A stretch of 64,000 nucleotides of DNA. Origin: Kibdelosporangium aridum (GTDB lineage: Bacteria; Actinomycetota; Actinomycetes; Mycobacteriales; Pseudonocardiaceae). The position numbers and the translations under genes were made by a program. Shown in pieces: positions 34,337-41,953 of the stretch; position 1 is the stretch's first letter, and the number at the start of each line of letters is the position of its first letter. Location of the stretch: contig NZ_FWXV01000021.1 of NCBI RefSeq assembly GCF_900176515.1, forward strand, positions 30,140 to 94,139, given 5' to 3'. The notes below the pieces were generated by a model that saw only the letters and a list, made by a program, of their open reading frames with translations, did not search any database and had not been told where the DNA came from.

Positions 34337-35647
34337 GTGAACGAGATGCCGCGCAAGGCCGTCGCCAGAACGGCACGGCTCGCCAGCCTCCCGTTGGGGG
34401 TCGCCGGCCGGGTGGTCGGTGGCTGGGGGAAACGACTTGCCGGGCAGGACGCTGCCGAGGTGAGCGCCCAGGTGTCGGCCAAGACCGCCGAGCAGCTGTT
34501 CGCGGTGTTGGGCCAGCTCAAGGGCGGTGCCATGAAGTTCGGCCAGGCCCTGTCGGTGTTCGAGGCGGCGGTGCCGGACGACATGGCGGCGCCGTACCGG
34601 GAGGCGCTCACCAAGCTGCAGGCGGCGGCGCCGCCGATGAGCGCACGGGCAACGCACCGGATGCTCGCCGAGCAGTTGGGCCGGTCGTGGCGGTCCAGGT
34701 TCGCGGAATTCGACGACACCCCAGCGGCCTCGGCGAGTATCGGCCAGGTGCATCGCGGAATTTGGCACGACGGACGCCCGGTCGCGGTGAAAGTGCAATA
34801 TCCCGGTGCCGACGAGGCATTGATGTCCGATTTGCGGCAGCTTTCCCGGTTTAGCCGATTGTTTCAGGCCTTGGTGCCGGGGACCGAGATCAAGCCGTTG
34901 TTGGCCGAGCTGACTGCGCGGATGACCGAGGAGCTGGACTACCGGCAGGAAGCGGACAACCAGCGCAGGGTCGCGGCGGCGTTCGACGGCGACGAGAACT
35001 TCATCGTCCCCAAGGTCGTCGCCAGCGCACCGAAAGTGCTGGTCAGTGAATGGGTGGACGGCATCCCGCTCGCGCGGATCATCCGCGAGGGGGTCATGGA
35101 GGACCGTGACCACGCCGGCTATCTGCTGGCGTTGTTCCACTACTCGGCGCCCGCACGGGCCGGGATGCTGCACGCCGATCCGCACCCGGGCAACTTCATG
35201 CTCGCCGATGACGGCCGGATGTGCGTGATCGACTTCGGCGGGGTGGCCCGGTTGCCGGGCGGGACGCCGGAGCCGTTGGGGCGGCTGATGCGGTTCGCCA
35301 TGGAAGGGGACTCCAAGAGCCTGTACGAGACCCTCCGCGAGGAGGGTTTCGTACGTCCGGGCACGCAGGTACCCGCCGAGCACGTGCACGCCTACCTGGC
35401 GCCGTTCATCGAGCCGCTGCTGACCGAGCGGTTCCACTTCACCAGGCAGTGGATGCAGGCGCAGGCCGAGCGGGTCGGTGACCTCGGTGGGCAGGACTTC
35501 CGCACGGGGCGGTCGCTGAACCTGCCGCCGCAGTACCTGCTGATCCACCGGGTGCTGGCGGGCACGACCGGGATCCTCTGCCAGCTGGACGCGGAGTTGC
35601 CGGTGCGCGAGATCGTCGAAGAGTGGCAACCCGGTTTCAAGGCCTGA
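34337..35647 (+). CDS. AarF/UbiB (ABC1) family kinase-like protein
   Basis: 436 residues with all UbiB hallmarks: the KxGQ helix in AMKFGQALSVFEA near 57, the ASASIGQVHR loop near 135, VAVKVQYPG near 152, HADPHPGNFMLADDG near 280 and IDFGGVARLPGG near 300. UbiB proteins have an atypical ATPase/kinase fold that acts on lipids or quinone pathways. The M. tuberculosis homolog is encoded beside whiB7, as here in a looser arrangement. Start is GTG at 34337 with GGGGAG upstream; ATG at 34346 is an alternative. Confidence 0.92.
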   Translation: MNEMPRKAVARTARLASLPLGVAGRVVGGWGKRLAGQDAAEVSAQVSAKTAEQLFAVLGQLKGGAMKFGQALSVFEAAVPDDMAAPYREALTKLQAAAPPMSARATHRMLAEQLGRSWRSRFAEFDDTPAASASIGQVHRGIWHDGRPVAVKVQYPGADEALMSDLRQLSRFSRLFQALVPGTEIKPLLAELTARMTEELDYRQEADNQRRVAAAFDGDENFIVPKVVASAPKVLVSEWVDGIPLARIIREGVMEDRDHAGYLLALFHYSAPARAGMLHADPHPGNFMLADDGRMCVIDFGGVARLPGGTPEPLGRLMRFAMEGDSKSLYETLREEGFVRPGTQVPAEHVHAYLAPFIEPLLTERFHFTRQWMQAQAERVGDLGGQDFRTGRSLNLPPQYLLIHRVLAGTTGILCQLDAELPVREIVEEWQPGFKA

Positions 35648-35749
35648 CCTGGAGAAAACCAGAACGAATCGACCATAGCCCCAGCGGAGTTATCCACAGC
35701 TGAACCCGGCGCCCTTTCCGACCCAAGCCCAGATCCGCAAGATCGAAGC

Positions 35750-36646
35750 ATGACCGAAAACGCCGAATCAGTAGTCCGCCGCAGCACATTGATGGCCGCG
35801 GGCCACTCCAACTACTCCGTCGCCCTGCGCTGCCGTCCGGATGGTCCATGGCAGCAACTCCTGCCCGGAGTGCTGTTGTTGAAAAGCGGTCCGCCGACCA
35901 GACGACAACGGGTGAAAGCCGCCGTCCTCTACGCCGGGGACGACGCGCTGATCACCGGCATCGAATCCCTCCGGGCACATGGCTTGCACGCGTTCGATAC
36001 CGACGAAGTGCACATGCTCGTGCCCGGAACCCGCCGTTTGTCCTCCCGTGAATACGTGCGCGTGGAACGCACATCCCGAATGCCACGAGCCCGGATCATC
36101 AAAGGACTCGCCTTCGCCCCACCACATCGCGCAGCAGTGGACGCCGCACGCCGTATCCGAGACCCGTCGGAGAGACGGGCATTGCTTTTCGCGCCAATCG
36201 ACGCAGGCCTCTGCACAATCGAACAAGTCCGCGCCGAGATCGACGGCGGCGCCCAACGCGGCACCGCAGCGCTGCGAGAGCTTCTGCACGAAGTATTGAC
36301 CCCACCGCTGACAAGCACAGTCCACCAAGGCTGGGCCAAACGCGTGATCAGAGAGGCCCCCTTGCCCGCACCGGAATGGGACGTCCCAATCCACACCGCG
36401 ACCGGACAAGCCATTGGCATCGCCGACGCATGGTGGGACAGCGTGGGCCTCGCCTGGGATTTCGGCAACCAACGCGACCGATGCATCCGCCGACGAGAGG
36501 AGGCATTCACAAAGGCGGGCCTGATCTTCGTCCGCACCACAGTCGCCGAGTTGCGCAGCAATATCGACGCCATCGTCCTCGCCCTAGCCCACGCCTATCT
36601 CAAAGCAGCCAGCCGCCCCCGCCCACCCGTACACGCACTGACATGA
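35750..36646 (+). CDS. Unknown protein, AbiEi/DUF559-like architecture
   Basis: 298 residues. The N-terminal segment (LMAAGHSNYSVALRCRPDGP, QQLLPGVLLLKSGPPTRRQR) resembles the winged-helix region of type IV antitoxin-like AbiEi proteins. The C-terminal part (GIADAWWDSVGLAWDFG, then RREEAFTKAGLIFVRTTVAE) resembles a Vsr/DUF559 nuclease-like core, with a conserved D-x-W and E. No toxin gene is adjacent, so a toxin-antitoxin role is not claimed. It lies between the AarF gene and a long non-coding stretch, an insertion relative to the conserved block. Confidence 0.65.
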   Translation: MTENAESVVRRSTLMAAGHSNYSVALRCRPDGPWQQLLPGVLLLKSGPPTRRQRVKAAVLYAGDDALITGIESLRAHGLHAFDTDEVHMLVPGTRRLSSREYVRVERTSRMPRARIIKGLAFAPPHRAAVDAARRIRDPSERRALLFAPIDAGLCTIEQVRAEIDGGAQRGTAALRELLHEVLTPPLTSTVHQGWAKRVIREAPLPAPEWDVPIHTATGQAIGIADAWWDSVGLAWDFGNQRDRCIRRREEAFTKAGLIFVRTTVAELRSNIDAIVLALAHAYLKAASRPRPPVHALT

Positions 36647-36815
36647 CCTCAACAACGACCCGCCCACTTCAAACCCCACCATGACCTCGCCCCAACCCAC
36701 ATCAACTTTCCCCACCGCCATCCCCCAACCCACCTCAACTCCCAACCGGTATCTGAAGCCCAACCCCTCCTCTCAAGCCCAGCCATCACCTCGACCCGAA
36801 CCCACCTCAACCTCG
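36640..36815. repeat. Low-complexity, G-poor stretch with CCCAC(C/A)TCAAC repeats
   Basis: The plus strand is almost free of G and repeats CCCACATCAAC (36696), CCCACCTCAAC (36729 and 36801) among C/A/T-rich sequence. No reading frame across it looks like a protein. Confidence 0.55.
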
Positions 36816-37509
36816 GACCGTCACCCCTATGCCCGGGAGCCACCGATGAAGCCAAGCGCATGCCGACCACCATTGCCCGCAACCCGAGGTCGAAGATCGC
36901 CCGGAAGCAGCGGCACAACCTCCTGAATCCCCACATTCAGCCCGCAGCCCCTGGCGAACAGAGGTGTTGTCGGCAGCGCTGGTCTGAGCACCGGATGCAG
37001 TTCCCGCCCGATCTGGCCCGCTGCTGGTCCCAACATCGCGGCAAGCTTCCCGCCCGGCCTGACTGGCGCTCGTCCCGGCCGTCAAGGCAACCCCTTCCAC
37101 TGGAAAGCCGCAAAGCTCTGCCCGAACCAAGCCCTTCCGCCAGACCCGGCTAACCCGCCTGGACCTCTTGCGCCGGGATCGCCACAGATCCCACCGGACT
37201 AATTCCTCTTGAGAACCTCCCGAGTGAGACGACTAAGCGCGAAGCGCCTTACGCACCAACACAACACCAGCCACCAACACTGTCCTCAGGCAGGCCAACC
37301 GACCAGACCTCTCCCAGGAGCGCACCAGTGAACACCTCTCCGTCCGCCCCGGACCAATCTCAAGCATTCCTCGCCGAGCCAGACAGACCCCAGCACCGAG
37401 CTGAGCTGGCGGAGACCCCATACGAAGACAAAACTTGTCGGGCGCGTGTGTCGATCCGGAGGGCAAGCGTTCGTGTAGGGGGTGAAGTCCGATTCAAGGA
37501 GGACGAGCC
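36816..37509. other. Intergenic stretch without a convincing gene
   Basis: No frame on either strand shows a recognisable protein, and no RNA gene was seen. It ends with the AAGGAGG ribosome site of the YciI gene at about 37496-37502. Confidence 0.5.
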
Positions 37510-37860
37510 ATGCAGCAGTACATGTTGACCATCTACCAGCCCGACGGCGATCCCCCACCGCCTGAGGTGCTCGATCCGATCATGCGGGAGCTGGACGCGC
37601 TCAACCAGGAGCTGAGGGATGCCGGTGCCTGGGTGTTCGCCGGCGGGTTGCACCCGCCGGGAACGGCGACGGTGTTGCACCACAAGGACGGCGACACGCT
37701 CGTCACTGATGGGCCGTTCATCGAAGGGAAGGAGCACATCGGCGGGTTCACCGTCATCCAGGCGCCCGACCTGGACGCTGCGCTGGAGTGGGGGCGCAAA
37801 GTCGCGAAAGTGATCGGGCTACCGATCGAGGTCCGGCCGATGTACTGGGGGCACTGCTAA
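37510..37860 (+). CDS. YciI/DGPF-domain family protein
   Basis: 116 residues with the family layout: MQQYMLTIYQPDG, VFAGGLHPPGTATVLHHKDG, the DGPFIEGKEHIGGFTVIQAP signature (DGPF-like) and VRPMYWGHC. The fold is a ferredoxin-like dimer; the biochemical role of this subgroup is unknown. Relatives are often beside ECF sigma factors, but none is here. Start is ATG at 37510 with AAGGAGG 7-8 nt upstream. Confidence 0.88.
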   Translation: MQQYMLTIYQPDGDPPPPEVLDPIMRELDALNQELRDAGAWVFAGGLHPPGTATVLHHKDGDTLVTDGPFIEGKEHIGGFTVIQAPDLDAALEWGRKVAKVIGLPIEVRPMYWGHC

Positions 37861-37865
37861 GCCGA

Positions 37866-38057
37866 TCACCAGTACTCCTCGGGCAGCTTGCCTTCGATGT
37901 CCCGCACGTGTGCCCGGGCGCACGCCGGGCACAGCCAGGTCAGGCGGTCTTTGGATCGCTCGGAAACCCAAGCCAGAGCCTCCATCGGTGTGGCGGACGA
38001 CTTCGATCTGCCACACCGGGAGCACGTCGCTTCACTCACCCGGAGAACATAGAGCAT
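37866..38057 (-). CDS. Small zinc-ribbon-like protein
   Basis: 63 residues with two CxxC pairs, TCSRCGRS near residue 12 and LCPACARAH near 43, suited to one zinc ion. Ends GKLPEEYW. Unknown function. ATG at 38057 is used; GTG at 38039 is an alternative that would drop six residues. It follows the methyltransferase gene by 6 bp. Confidence 0.65.
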   Translation of the reverse strand: MLYVLRVSEATCSRCGRSKSSATPMEALAWVSERSKDRLTWLCPACARAHVRDIEGKLPEEYW

Positions 38058-38063
38058 GCCCGC

Positions 38064-38981
38064 TCAGTGGGACGCGGGTGAATGCGCCGCAGGCCCACCG
38101 GGCTCTCGCCTGCCCAGGTTGACCGTGCCTGAGGCCAGGTAGAACAGGTCGTCGCGGGCGCCGACGAACGCGGGGTCGGCCGGATCGAGCAGACGCGCGA
38201 GCGCGGTCCGGTCGTCCTCGGCCAACCGGTCGGCACCGACCTCGGCCATGAACGCCAGCCATTTCACCACTGCCGCGCGCACTTCGTCGGAAACCGGTGC
38301 GGGGTGGTCGATCAAGTAACTGAAGGAGGTGACGCCGGTCAGTCCAGCGTCCACAAGGGATCGGGTCCAGCCGACTGGGAGCCGCACGGAACCGGGGATG
38401 TCCGCGCGCATCTGAGCGAACCATGCTTTGGCACCGGCGGTCAGCCGGTCGATGAGCCCTGGCTCGCCGACGCCCAGATCCCAAGGCAGGCATTGGGTTC
38501 CGAGCCCGCCTTCGGCCAGCGCGAGCCAGCCGCCCGGGGCGAGCAGGCCGGCCAGCCGGTTGACGCCCTGCTGCTGGTCACGCAAGTGATGCACGACCGC
38601 GGCAGCCCATACCAGCTCGGCGGCTGGCACCTGGGTGCCGAGTTCGTCGCTGGCGGCGTCGCCGAGCACGGTGTCCACTTTGACTGTCGCACCTGGACCG
38701 GACAATGCGGCGTGGACGTGATCGGTTGCGGCGTCGAGAAGTTCTTCGACGGCGTCGACCAGCACGAGCCGCCCACCGCCGTTCGCTCGTAGGGCGAGGC
38801 CAAGTTGCGCGGCCATACCGCCCGCACCGGAACCGATGTCGATGACGGTGGCTCCTGGTTTCAGCATGGTGACCAGGCGATCGGCTGTGCTGCGGTACGC
38901 CTGTGCGGCAATGGCGTCGCGGCGTCGCAGGTCGGCGAGCCGTGCGGTCCAGTCGAAGTCGTCGTGAGTGTGCACGCCCAT
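38064..38981 (-). CDS. SAM-dependent methyltransferase (class I)
   Basis: 305 residues. The SAM-binding motif I is VIDIGSGAGGMAAQLGLALR near residue 45, followed by an acidic end of strand 2 (LVLVDAVEELLDAA), and motif IV-like AELVWAAAVVHHLRDQQ near 130 and LLAPGGWLALAEGGLG. The substrate is unknown. GTG/ATG start at 38981. It is probably co-transcribed with the zinc-ribbon gene. Confidence 0.85.
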   Translation of the reverse strand: MGVHTHDDFDWTARLADLRRRDAIAAQAYRSTADRLVTMLKPGATVIDIGSGAGGMAAQLGLALRANGGGRLVLVDAVEELLDAATDHVHAALSGPGATVKVDTVLGDAASDELGTQVPAAELVWAAAVVHHLRDQQQGVNRLAGLLAPGGWLALAEGGLGTQCLPWDLGVGEPGLIDRLTAGAKAWFAQMRADIPGSVRLPVGWTRSLVDAGLTGVTSFSYLIDHPAPVSDEVRAAVVKWLAFMAEVGADRLAEDDRTALARLLDPADPAFVGARDDLFYLASGTVNLGRREPGGPAAHSPASH

Positions 38982-38994
38982 GCCGTCTACTTAA

Positions 38995-39032
38995 CCAAAA
39001 GACGGGTGCTCGTCCGAAGACGAGCACCCGTC
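38995..39032 (-). terminator. Terminator downstream of the whiB7 transcript
   Basis: Perfect 14-bp arms GACGGGTGCTCGTC and GACGAGCACCCGTC with a CGAA tetraloop (39001-39032). On the minus strand it is followed by TTTTGGTT. Confidence 0.85.
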
Positions 39033-39047
39033 GGCAGGTTCGCTTGG

Positions 39048-39206
39048 TTAGAGCGAGGATGACGCGCGGTCAGCGTGCTTGGCTGCCCACTTCGACACCC
39101 GGTTCCACCGCTTCGCGGCGGTCAAACGGCGGACCAGTCGCAGCTTGCTCGCTGCCTGTTCCGCCTCGCGCATTCGAGATCTCGCGAGATCTTCGTAAAG
39201 CAACAT
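39048..39206 (-). CDS. Small basic protein co-transcribed with whiB7
   Basis: 52 residues: MLLYEDLARSRMREAEQ then a basic helical part (RRLTAAKRWNRVSKWAAKH). It is predicted to be one or two amphipathic helices. ATG at 39206 has GGGAG 9 nt upstream. An alternative ATG at 39254 overlaps the whiB7 stop as ATGA and would give 68 residues by translational coupling. It ends 16 bp before the terminator hairpin. Unknown function, but it will be made with WhiB7 and could assist it. Confidence 0.65.
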   Translation of the reverse strand: MLLYEDLARSRMREAEQAASKLRLVRRLTAAKRWNRVSKWAAKHADRASSSL

Positions 39207-39250
39207 CGTGGTGACTCCCTTGGGGATGGCTGTGTATTCGGTGATCGGGG

Positions 39251-39622
39251 TCATGCCGCTGCCCCCTGCGCGCTCGCCGCGACAGTTGCGTCCTTACGCG
39301 GACGGCCACGCGGCCTCTTCCGCGCGATCACGACACCGCGCTCGAAGATCTCGCCACCCCAGACGCCCCACGGCTCGTGCCGTGCGACCGCTCCGGCCAG
39401 GCACTCGGCCCGGACGGGGCAGCTTCCGCAAAGCGCCTTCGCCTTCTCGAGGTCGGCAGGTGCCTCTGCGAACCAGAGGTCTGGGTTGGTGGCTGAACGG
39501 CAAGGCAAGTCGAGCCCTGCCAGGGGTGCAGCGTCGAGCAGGCCGGTCATTCCCGCCTCCGCCAGGTCGATGGGGTTGTCAGGTGATCTGTCCTCAGCAC
39601 GAGGGACAGCGATCGGAGACAT
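39251..39622 (-). CDS. whiB7: Transcriptional regulator WhiB7
   Basis: 123 residues. Four Cys for the Fe-S cluster: the first in DLPCRSATNP, then CGSCPVRAEC (C-x2-C-x5-C). The WhiB turn EPWGVWGGE and the C-terminal AT-hook RPRGRPRKD identify WhiB7 specifically. WhiB7 binds the primary sigma factor and activates intrinsic antibiotic resistance genes in response to ribosome-targeting drugs. ATG at 39622 with AGGAG 9-10 nt upstream. It lies between the AarF kinase and uvrD2 as in mycobacteria. It is preceded by a ~425-nt leader with an upstream ORF and a terminator. Confidence 0.96.
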   Translation of the reverse strand: MSPIAVPRAEDRSPDNPIDLAEAGMTGLLDAAPLAGLDLPCRSATNPDLWFAEAPADLEKAKALCGSCPVRAECLAGAVARHEPWGVWGGEIFERGVVIARKRPRGRPRKDATVAASAQGAAA

Positions 39623-39675
39623 GAGGTGGAGCTCCTGTCATTTATCTGTGGTGTGCTGGTTTTCTTTGTGGGACA

Positions 39676-39725
39676 ACAAAAAACACGAAGGCCGCGGATC
39701 CGATTCCGGGTCCGCGGCCTTCGTG
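39676..39725 (-). terminator. Attenuator terminator in the whiB7 leader
   Basis: On the minus strand CACGAAGGCCGCGGA pairs perfectly with TCCGCGGCCTTCGTG (39684-39725, 15-bp stem, 12-nt loop) and is followed by TTTTTTGTT. It ends about 55 nt before the whiB7 start, so transcription would stop before the gene unless the hairpin is prevented. Confidence 0.85.
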
Positions 39726-39744
39726 AGCCTTGAGGGTTCCTGAC

Positions 39745-39975
39745 CTAGGTCAGGTCCTTCTGCGCTCCTGCGCGGACAGGGAAGTACGGGAAATCGCCAG
39801 TTCGGACCGTGCGCACACTGGTCCCCTGGATCGAGATCGGCTTGGGCGCGACCATGACGCCGCCCCGGTTCCTCACGGCGGTCAGCTGCTCAGTCGGCTG
39901 CCATTTGGCATGCGCGGAGGAGCCTGGAAACGACAGGAGGCCGGGAGCGTCACAGATGAGTGCGTAGTTCTTCAC
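39745..39975 (-). CDS. Putative upstream ORF (leader peptide) of whiB7
   Basis: 76 codons from GTG at 39975 (GGGGGGCGAG upstream) to TAG at 39745. It ends about 20 nt before the attenuator stem, inside a 16-bp palindrome CCTGACCTAGGTCAGG (39739-39754). The peptide (MKNYALICDAPGLLSFPG ... RTGDFPYFPVRAGAQKDLT) has no family. whiB7 leaders in mycobacteria and streptomycetes are known to carry an upstream ORF whose translation controls termination; the exact frame here is my inference. Confidence 0.45.
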   Translation of the reverse strand: MKNYALICDAPGLLSFPGSSAHAKWQPTEQLTAVRNRGGVMVAPKPISIQGTSVRTVRTGDFPYFPVRAGAQKDLT

Positions 39976-40055
39976 CGTTGACTCGCCCCCCTTCTCGACC
40001 GTCGTCTCCGCCGGAGACTTCGAAAATCTTCGGGCCTTCTCGACCCGGCTACTGC

Positions 40056-40094
40056 AGGTTATTGGTGGTACTGGTGTCCCCGCAACAGGTTTTT
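40056..40094 (-). promoter_or_regulatory. Predicted whiB7 promoter with AT-rich element
   Basis: On the minus strand AAAAA (40090-40094), then TTGCGG (40080-40085), an 18-bp spacer and TAACCT (40056-40061). An A/T tract just upstream of the -35 is the WhiB7 recognition signature and would allow autoactivation. Predicted transcription start is near 40049. Confidence 0.5.
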
Positions 40095-40225
40095 GACAGA
40101 ATCCCGTGACGCCGGTCACACTGCCGCCCGATCGGGCGACATAGACCGCCAACCAGGGCATTTACTGTTGCGTAGCGGTCACAGGCAGTCCACCGCGCCA
40201 GCTACGCAACCACAGGGCGACCCAA

Positions 40226-40633
40226 TTGGACAAGGAACTTTCGCTCGATCAGCTCGAGAACGACGTATGGGGCCCAGCCCCAGCCGACGCGACCAGTCTG
40301 ATCAGGACAGTGCATGACCTGCGGCGCAAGCCGATCGGCGACCTCGAAGCCGGCGACATCCGAATCCTGCTCGGCCAGCAGGAAGGCGTCAGCGCGCTGA
40401 CGCCACTCGCCCTGGAATTCCTGGAGTCAGATCCACTGCAGGACACCACTTACTACGCGGGCGACCTCCTGGTGGCAGTGCTCGGCGTCCCAAAGTCCCA
40501 TTGGACCGCGAACCCCGCCCAGCACGCGCGGATCAGGCAAATCATCAAGCGCGCCAAGCACATGCTTGAACTCGACGAAGACCTCTCAACGCCGATGAAG
40601 CCGGTGGAGAAAGCCATCGAGAACTTCGCCTGA
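40226..40633 (+). CDS. CdiI_2-like immunity protein
   Basis: 135 residues matching the contact-dependent growth inhibition immunity family: SLDQLENDVWGPAPADATSL, IRTVHDLRRKPIGDLEAGDI, RILLGQQEGVSALTPLALEF and TTYYAGDLLVAVLGVP. Such proteins neutralise a polymorphic toxin. Start is TTG at 40226 after AGGGCGA. No toxin gene is adjacent, so it is an orphan immunity gene or has been recruited for another role. It diverges from whiB7. Confidence 0.75.
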   Translation: MDKELSLDQLENDVWGPAPADATSLIRTVHDLRRKPIGDLEAGDIRILLGQQEGVSALTPLALEFLESDPLQDTTYYAGDLLVAVLGVPKSHWTANPAQHARIRQIIKRAKHMLELDEDLSTPMKPVEKAIENFA

Positions 40634-40961
40634 GTACTCGGCCAGGCGACGACCGTTACCCGAGCGCCCACCGAGGCGTTCACAGGCATTCACCAGCATT
40701 CGTGCCAACTGGACCGTCTCGCCACCGCACGCTTCAAGGTTGCGAACGCCCCGAAACATTCGCGCGAGAACTCGGCCAAGTGACGCCTCTTGCCCAAACA
40801 GCCTCAGGCATCCCCAACTGGATCACCTCATTGCCCAGCACAAAGCTGCAAAAACCCGCCGCAACTCACGCGGTCAAGCCGAGCTACCGCTCGCCCCGCA
40901 GCCAGCCGAGCCACTGACCAACCATTCGAGCACGTGCTTGCGAACGTCGTCCGCGCTAAAG
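40634..40961. other. Intergenic stretch without a convincing gene
   Basis: A 71-codon frame starting at 40702 and its neighbours look like composition shadows. No RNA gene or repeat was recognised before the operator at 40962. Confidence 0.5.
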
Positions 40962-40981
40962 TGAACTAGTCGTTTAGTTCA
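40962..40981. promoter_or_regulatory. TetR-type operator before the aldo/keto reductase operon
   Basis: Perfect dyad TGAACTA-gtcgtt-TAGTTCA (7-bp arms, 6-bp centre), ending 27 bp before the aldo/keto reductase start. The TetR regulator encoded at the end of the same operon is the obvious ligand-sensing repressor. Confidence 0.7.
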
Positions 40982-41008
40982 GTTCCGCGTCACTGGAAGG
41001 ACCACACT

Positions 41009-41866
41009 GTGACCACGACGGCTCAAGCCTCGGGGACCTTCGCGATCGGCGGAGATCTCACGGTCAACCGCCTTGGCTTCGGGGCCATGCGGATCACCGG
41101 ACCGGGTATCTGGGGTGACCCGAAGGATCCCGACGAGGCGTTGCGCGTACTGCGCCGGGCGATCGAGCTCGGCGTCAACTTCATCGACACGGCCGACGCG
41201 TACGGGCCGTTCGTGTCCGAGCTGTTGATCAAAAAGGCGCTGCACCCGTATCCAGAAGACCTCGTCATCGCGACGAAGGGCGGCTTCACCCGGCAGGGCC
41301 CGGGCAAGTGGATCCCGGTCGGCCGGCCCGAGTACCTCAAGCAACAGGCCGAACTGAGCCTGCGCCACCTGGGACTCGAGCGCATTGACCTGTACCAGCT
41401 GCACCGCATCGACCCGGCTGTGCCATTGGCCGACCAGATCGGCGCGCTCAAGGAGTTGCAGGCGGAAGGCAAGATCCGGCACATCGGACTGAGCGAGGTG
41501 TCCGTCGCGGACGTCGAGGCGGCGAACAAGATCGCGCCGATCGTGTCCGTGCAGAACCTCTACAACCTGGCCAACCGGTCGGCCGAGGAACTGCTGGACT
41601 ACTCCACCGCGCACAACATCGGCTTCATCCCGTGGAACCCGCTCGCGGTCGGCCAGCTCTCCACGGAAAGCAGCCCGCTGGCCAAGTTCGCCGAGCAGCA
41701 CAAGGCGACGCCCTCGCAGCTGGCACTTGCCTGGCTGCTGAAGCGTTCACCGGTGATGCTGCCCATCCCGGGCACGTCCACAGTGGCGCATCTCGAGGAC
41801 AACATGGCCGGTGCGGAAGTCGAGCTCACCGACGACGAGTTCGAAACCCTGGCAAAGGCGGTGTGA
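41009..41866 (+). CDS. Aldo/keto reductase
   Basis: 285-residue NADPH-dependent oxidoreductase. Catalytic residues lie in FIDTADAYGPFVSE (Asp/Tyr near 54-60), VIATKGGF (Lys near 90) and LYQLHRIDP (His near 130). The cofactor-binding end is LPIPGTSTVAHLEDNM near 252. Start is GTG at 41009 with GGAAGGA upstream. It is the first gene of an operon with a TetR regulator and is preceded by a palindromic operator; its substrate is probably the TetR inducer or a related aldehyde or ketone. Confidence 0.92.
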   Translation: MTTTAQASGTFAIGGDLTVNRLGFGAMRITGPGIWGDPKDPDEALRVLRRAIELGVNFIDTADAYGPFVSELLIKKALHPYPEDLVIATKGGFTRQGPGKWIPVGRPEYLKQQAELSLRHLGLERIDLYQLHRIDPAVPLADQIGALKELQAEGKIRHIGLSEVSVADVEAANKIAPIVSVQNLYNLANRSAEELLDYSTAHNIGFIPWNPLAVGQLSTESSPLAKFAEQHKATPSQLALAWLLKRSPVMLPIPGTSTVAHLEDNMAGAEVELTDDEFETLAKAV

Positions 41867-41953
41867 TCAGGGCCGGGATCACGACCAAACTCAACCTGAT
41901 CGCCCAGGAACAGCGGACCTGGCGCGACCTTTCGACCTCGACGGACCACGACG

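Noticed and set aside
35690..35698. Perfect DnaA box TTATCCACA
   Set aside because: It is single and isolated, with no cluster, AT-rich unwinding region or dnaA/dnaN genes nearby. A lone box is expected by chance or as a titration site.
36681..37153. Pro/Ser/Arg-rich frames in the long gap after the AbiEi-like gene
   Set aside because: Low-complexity translation of a skewed sequence without start signals or known domains.
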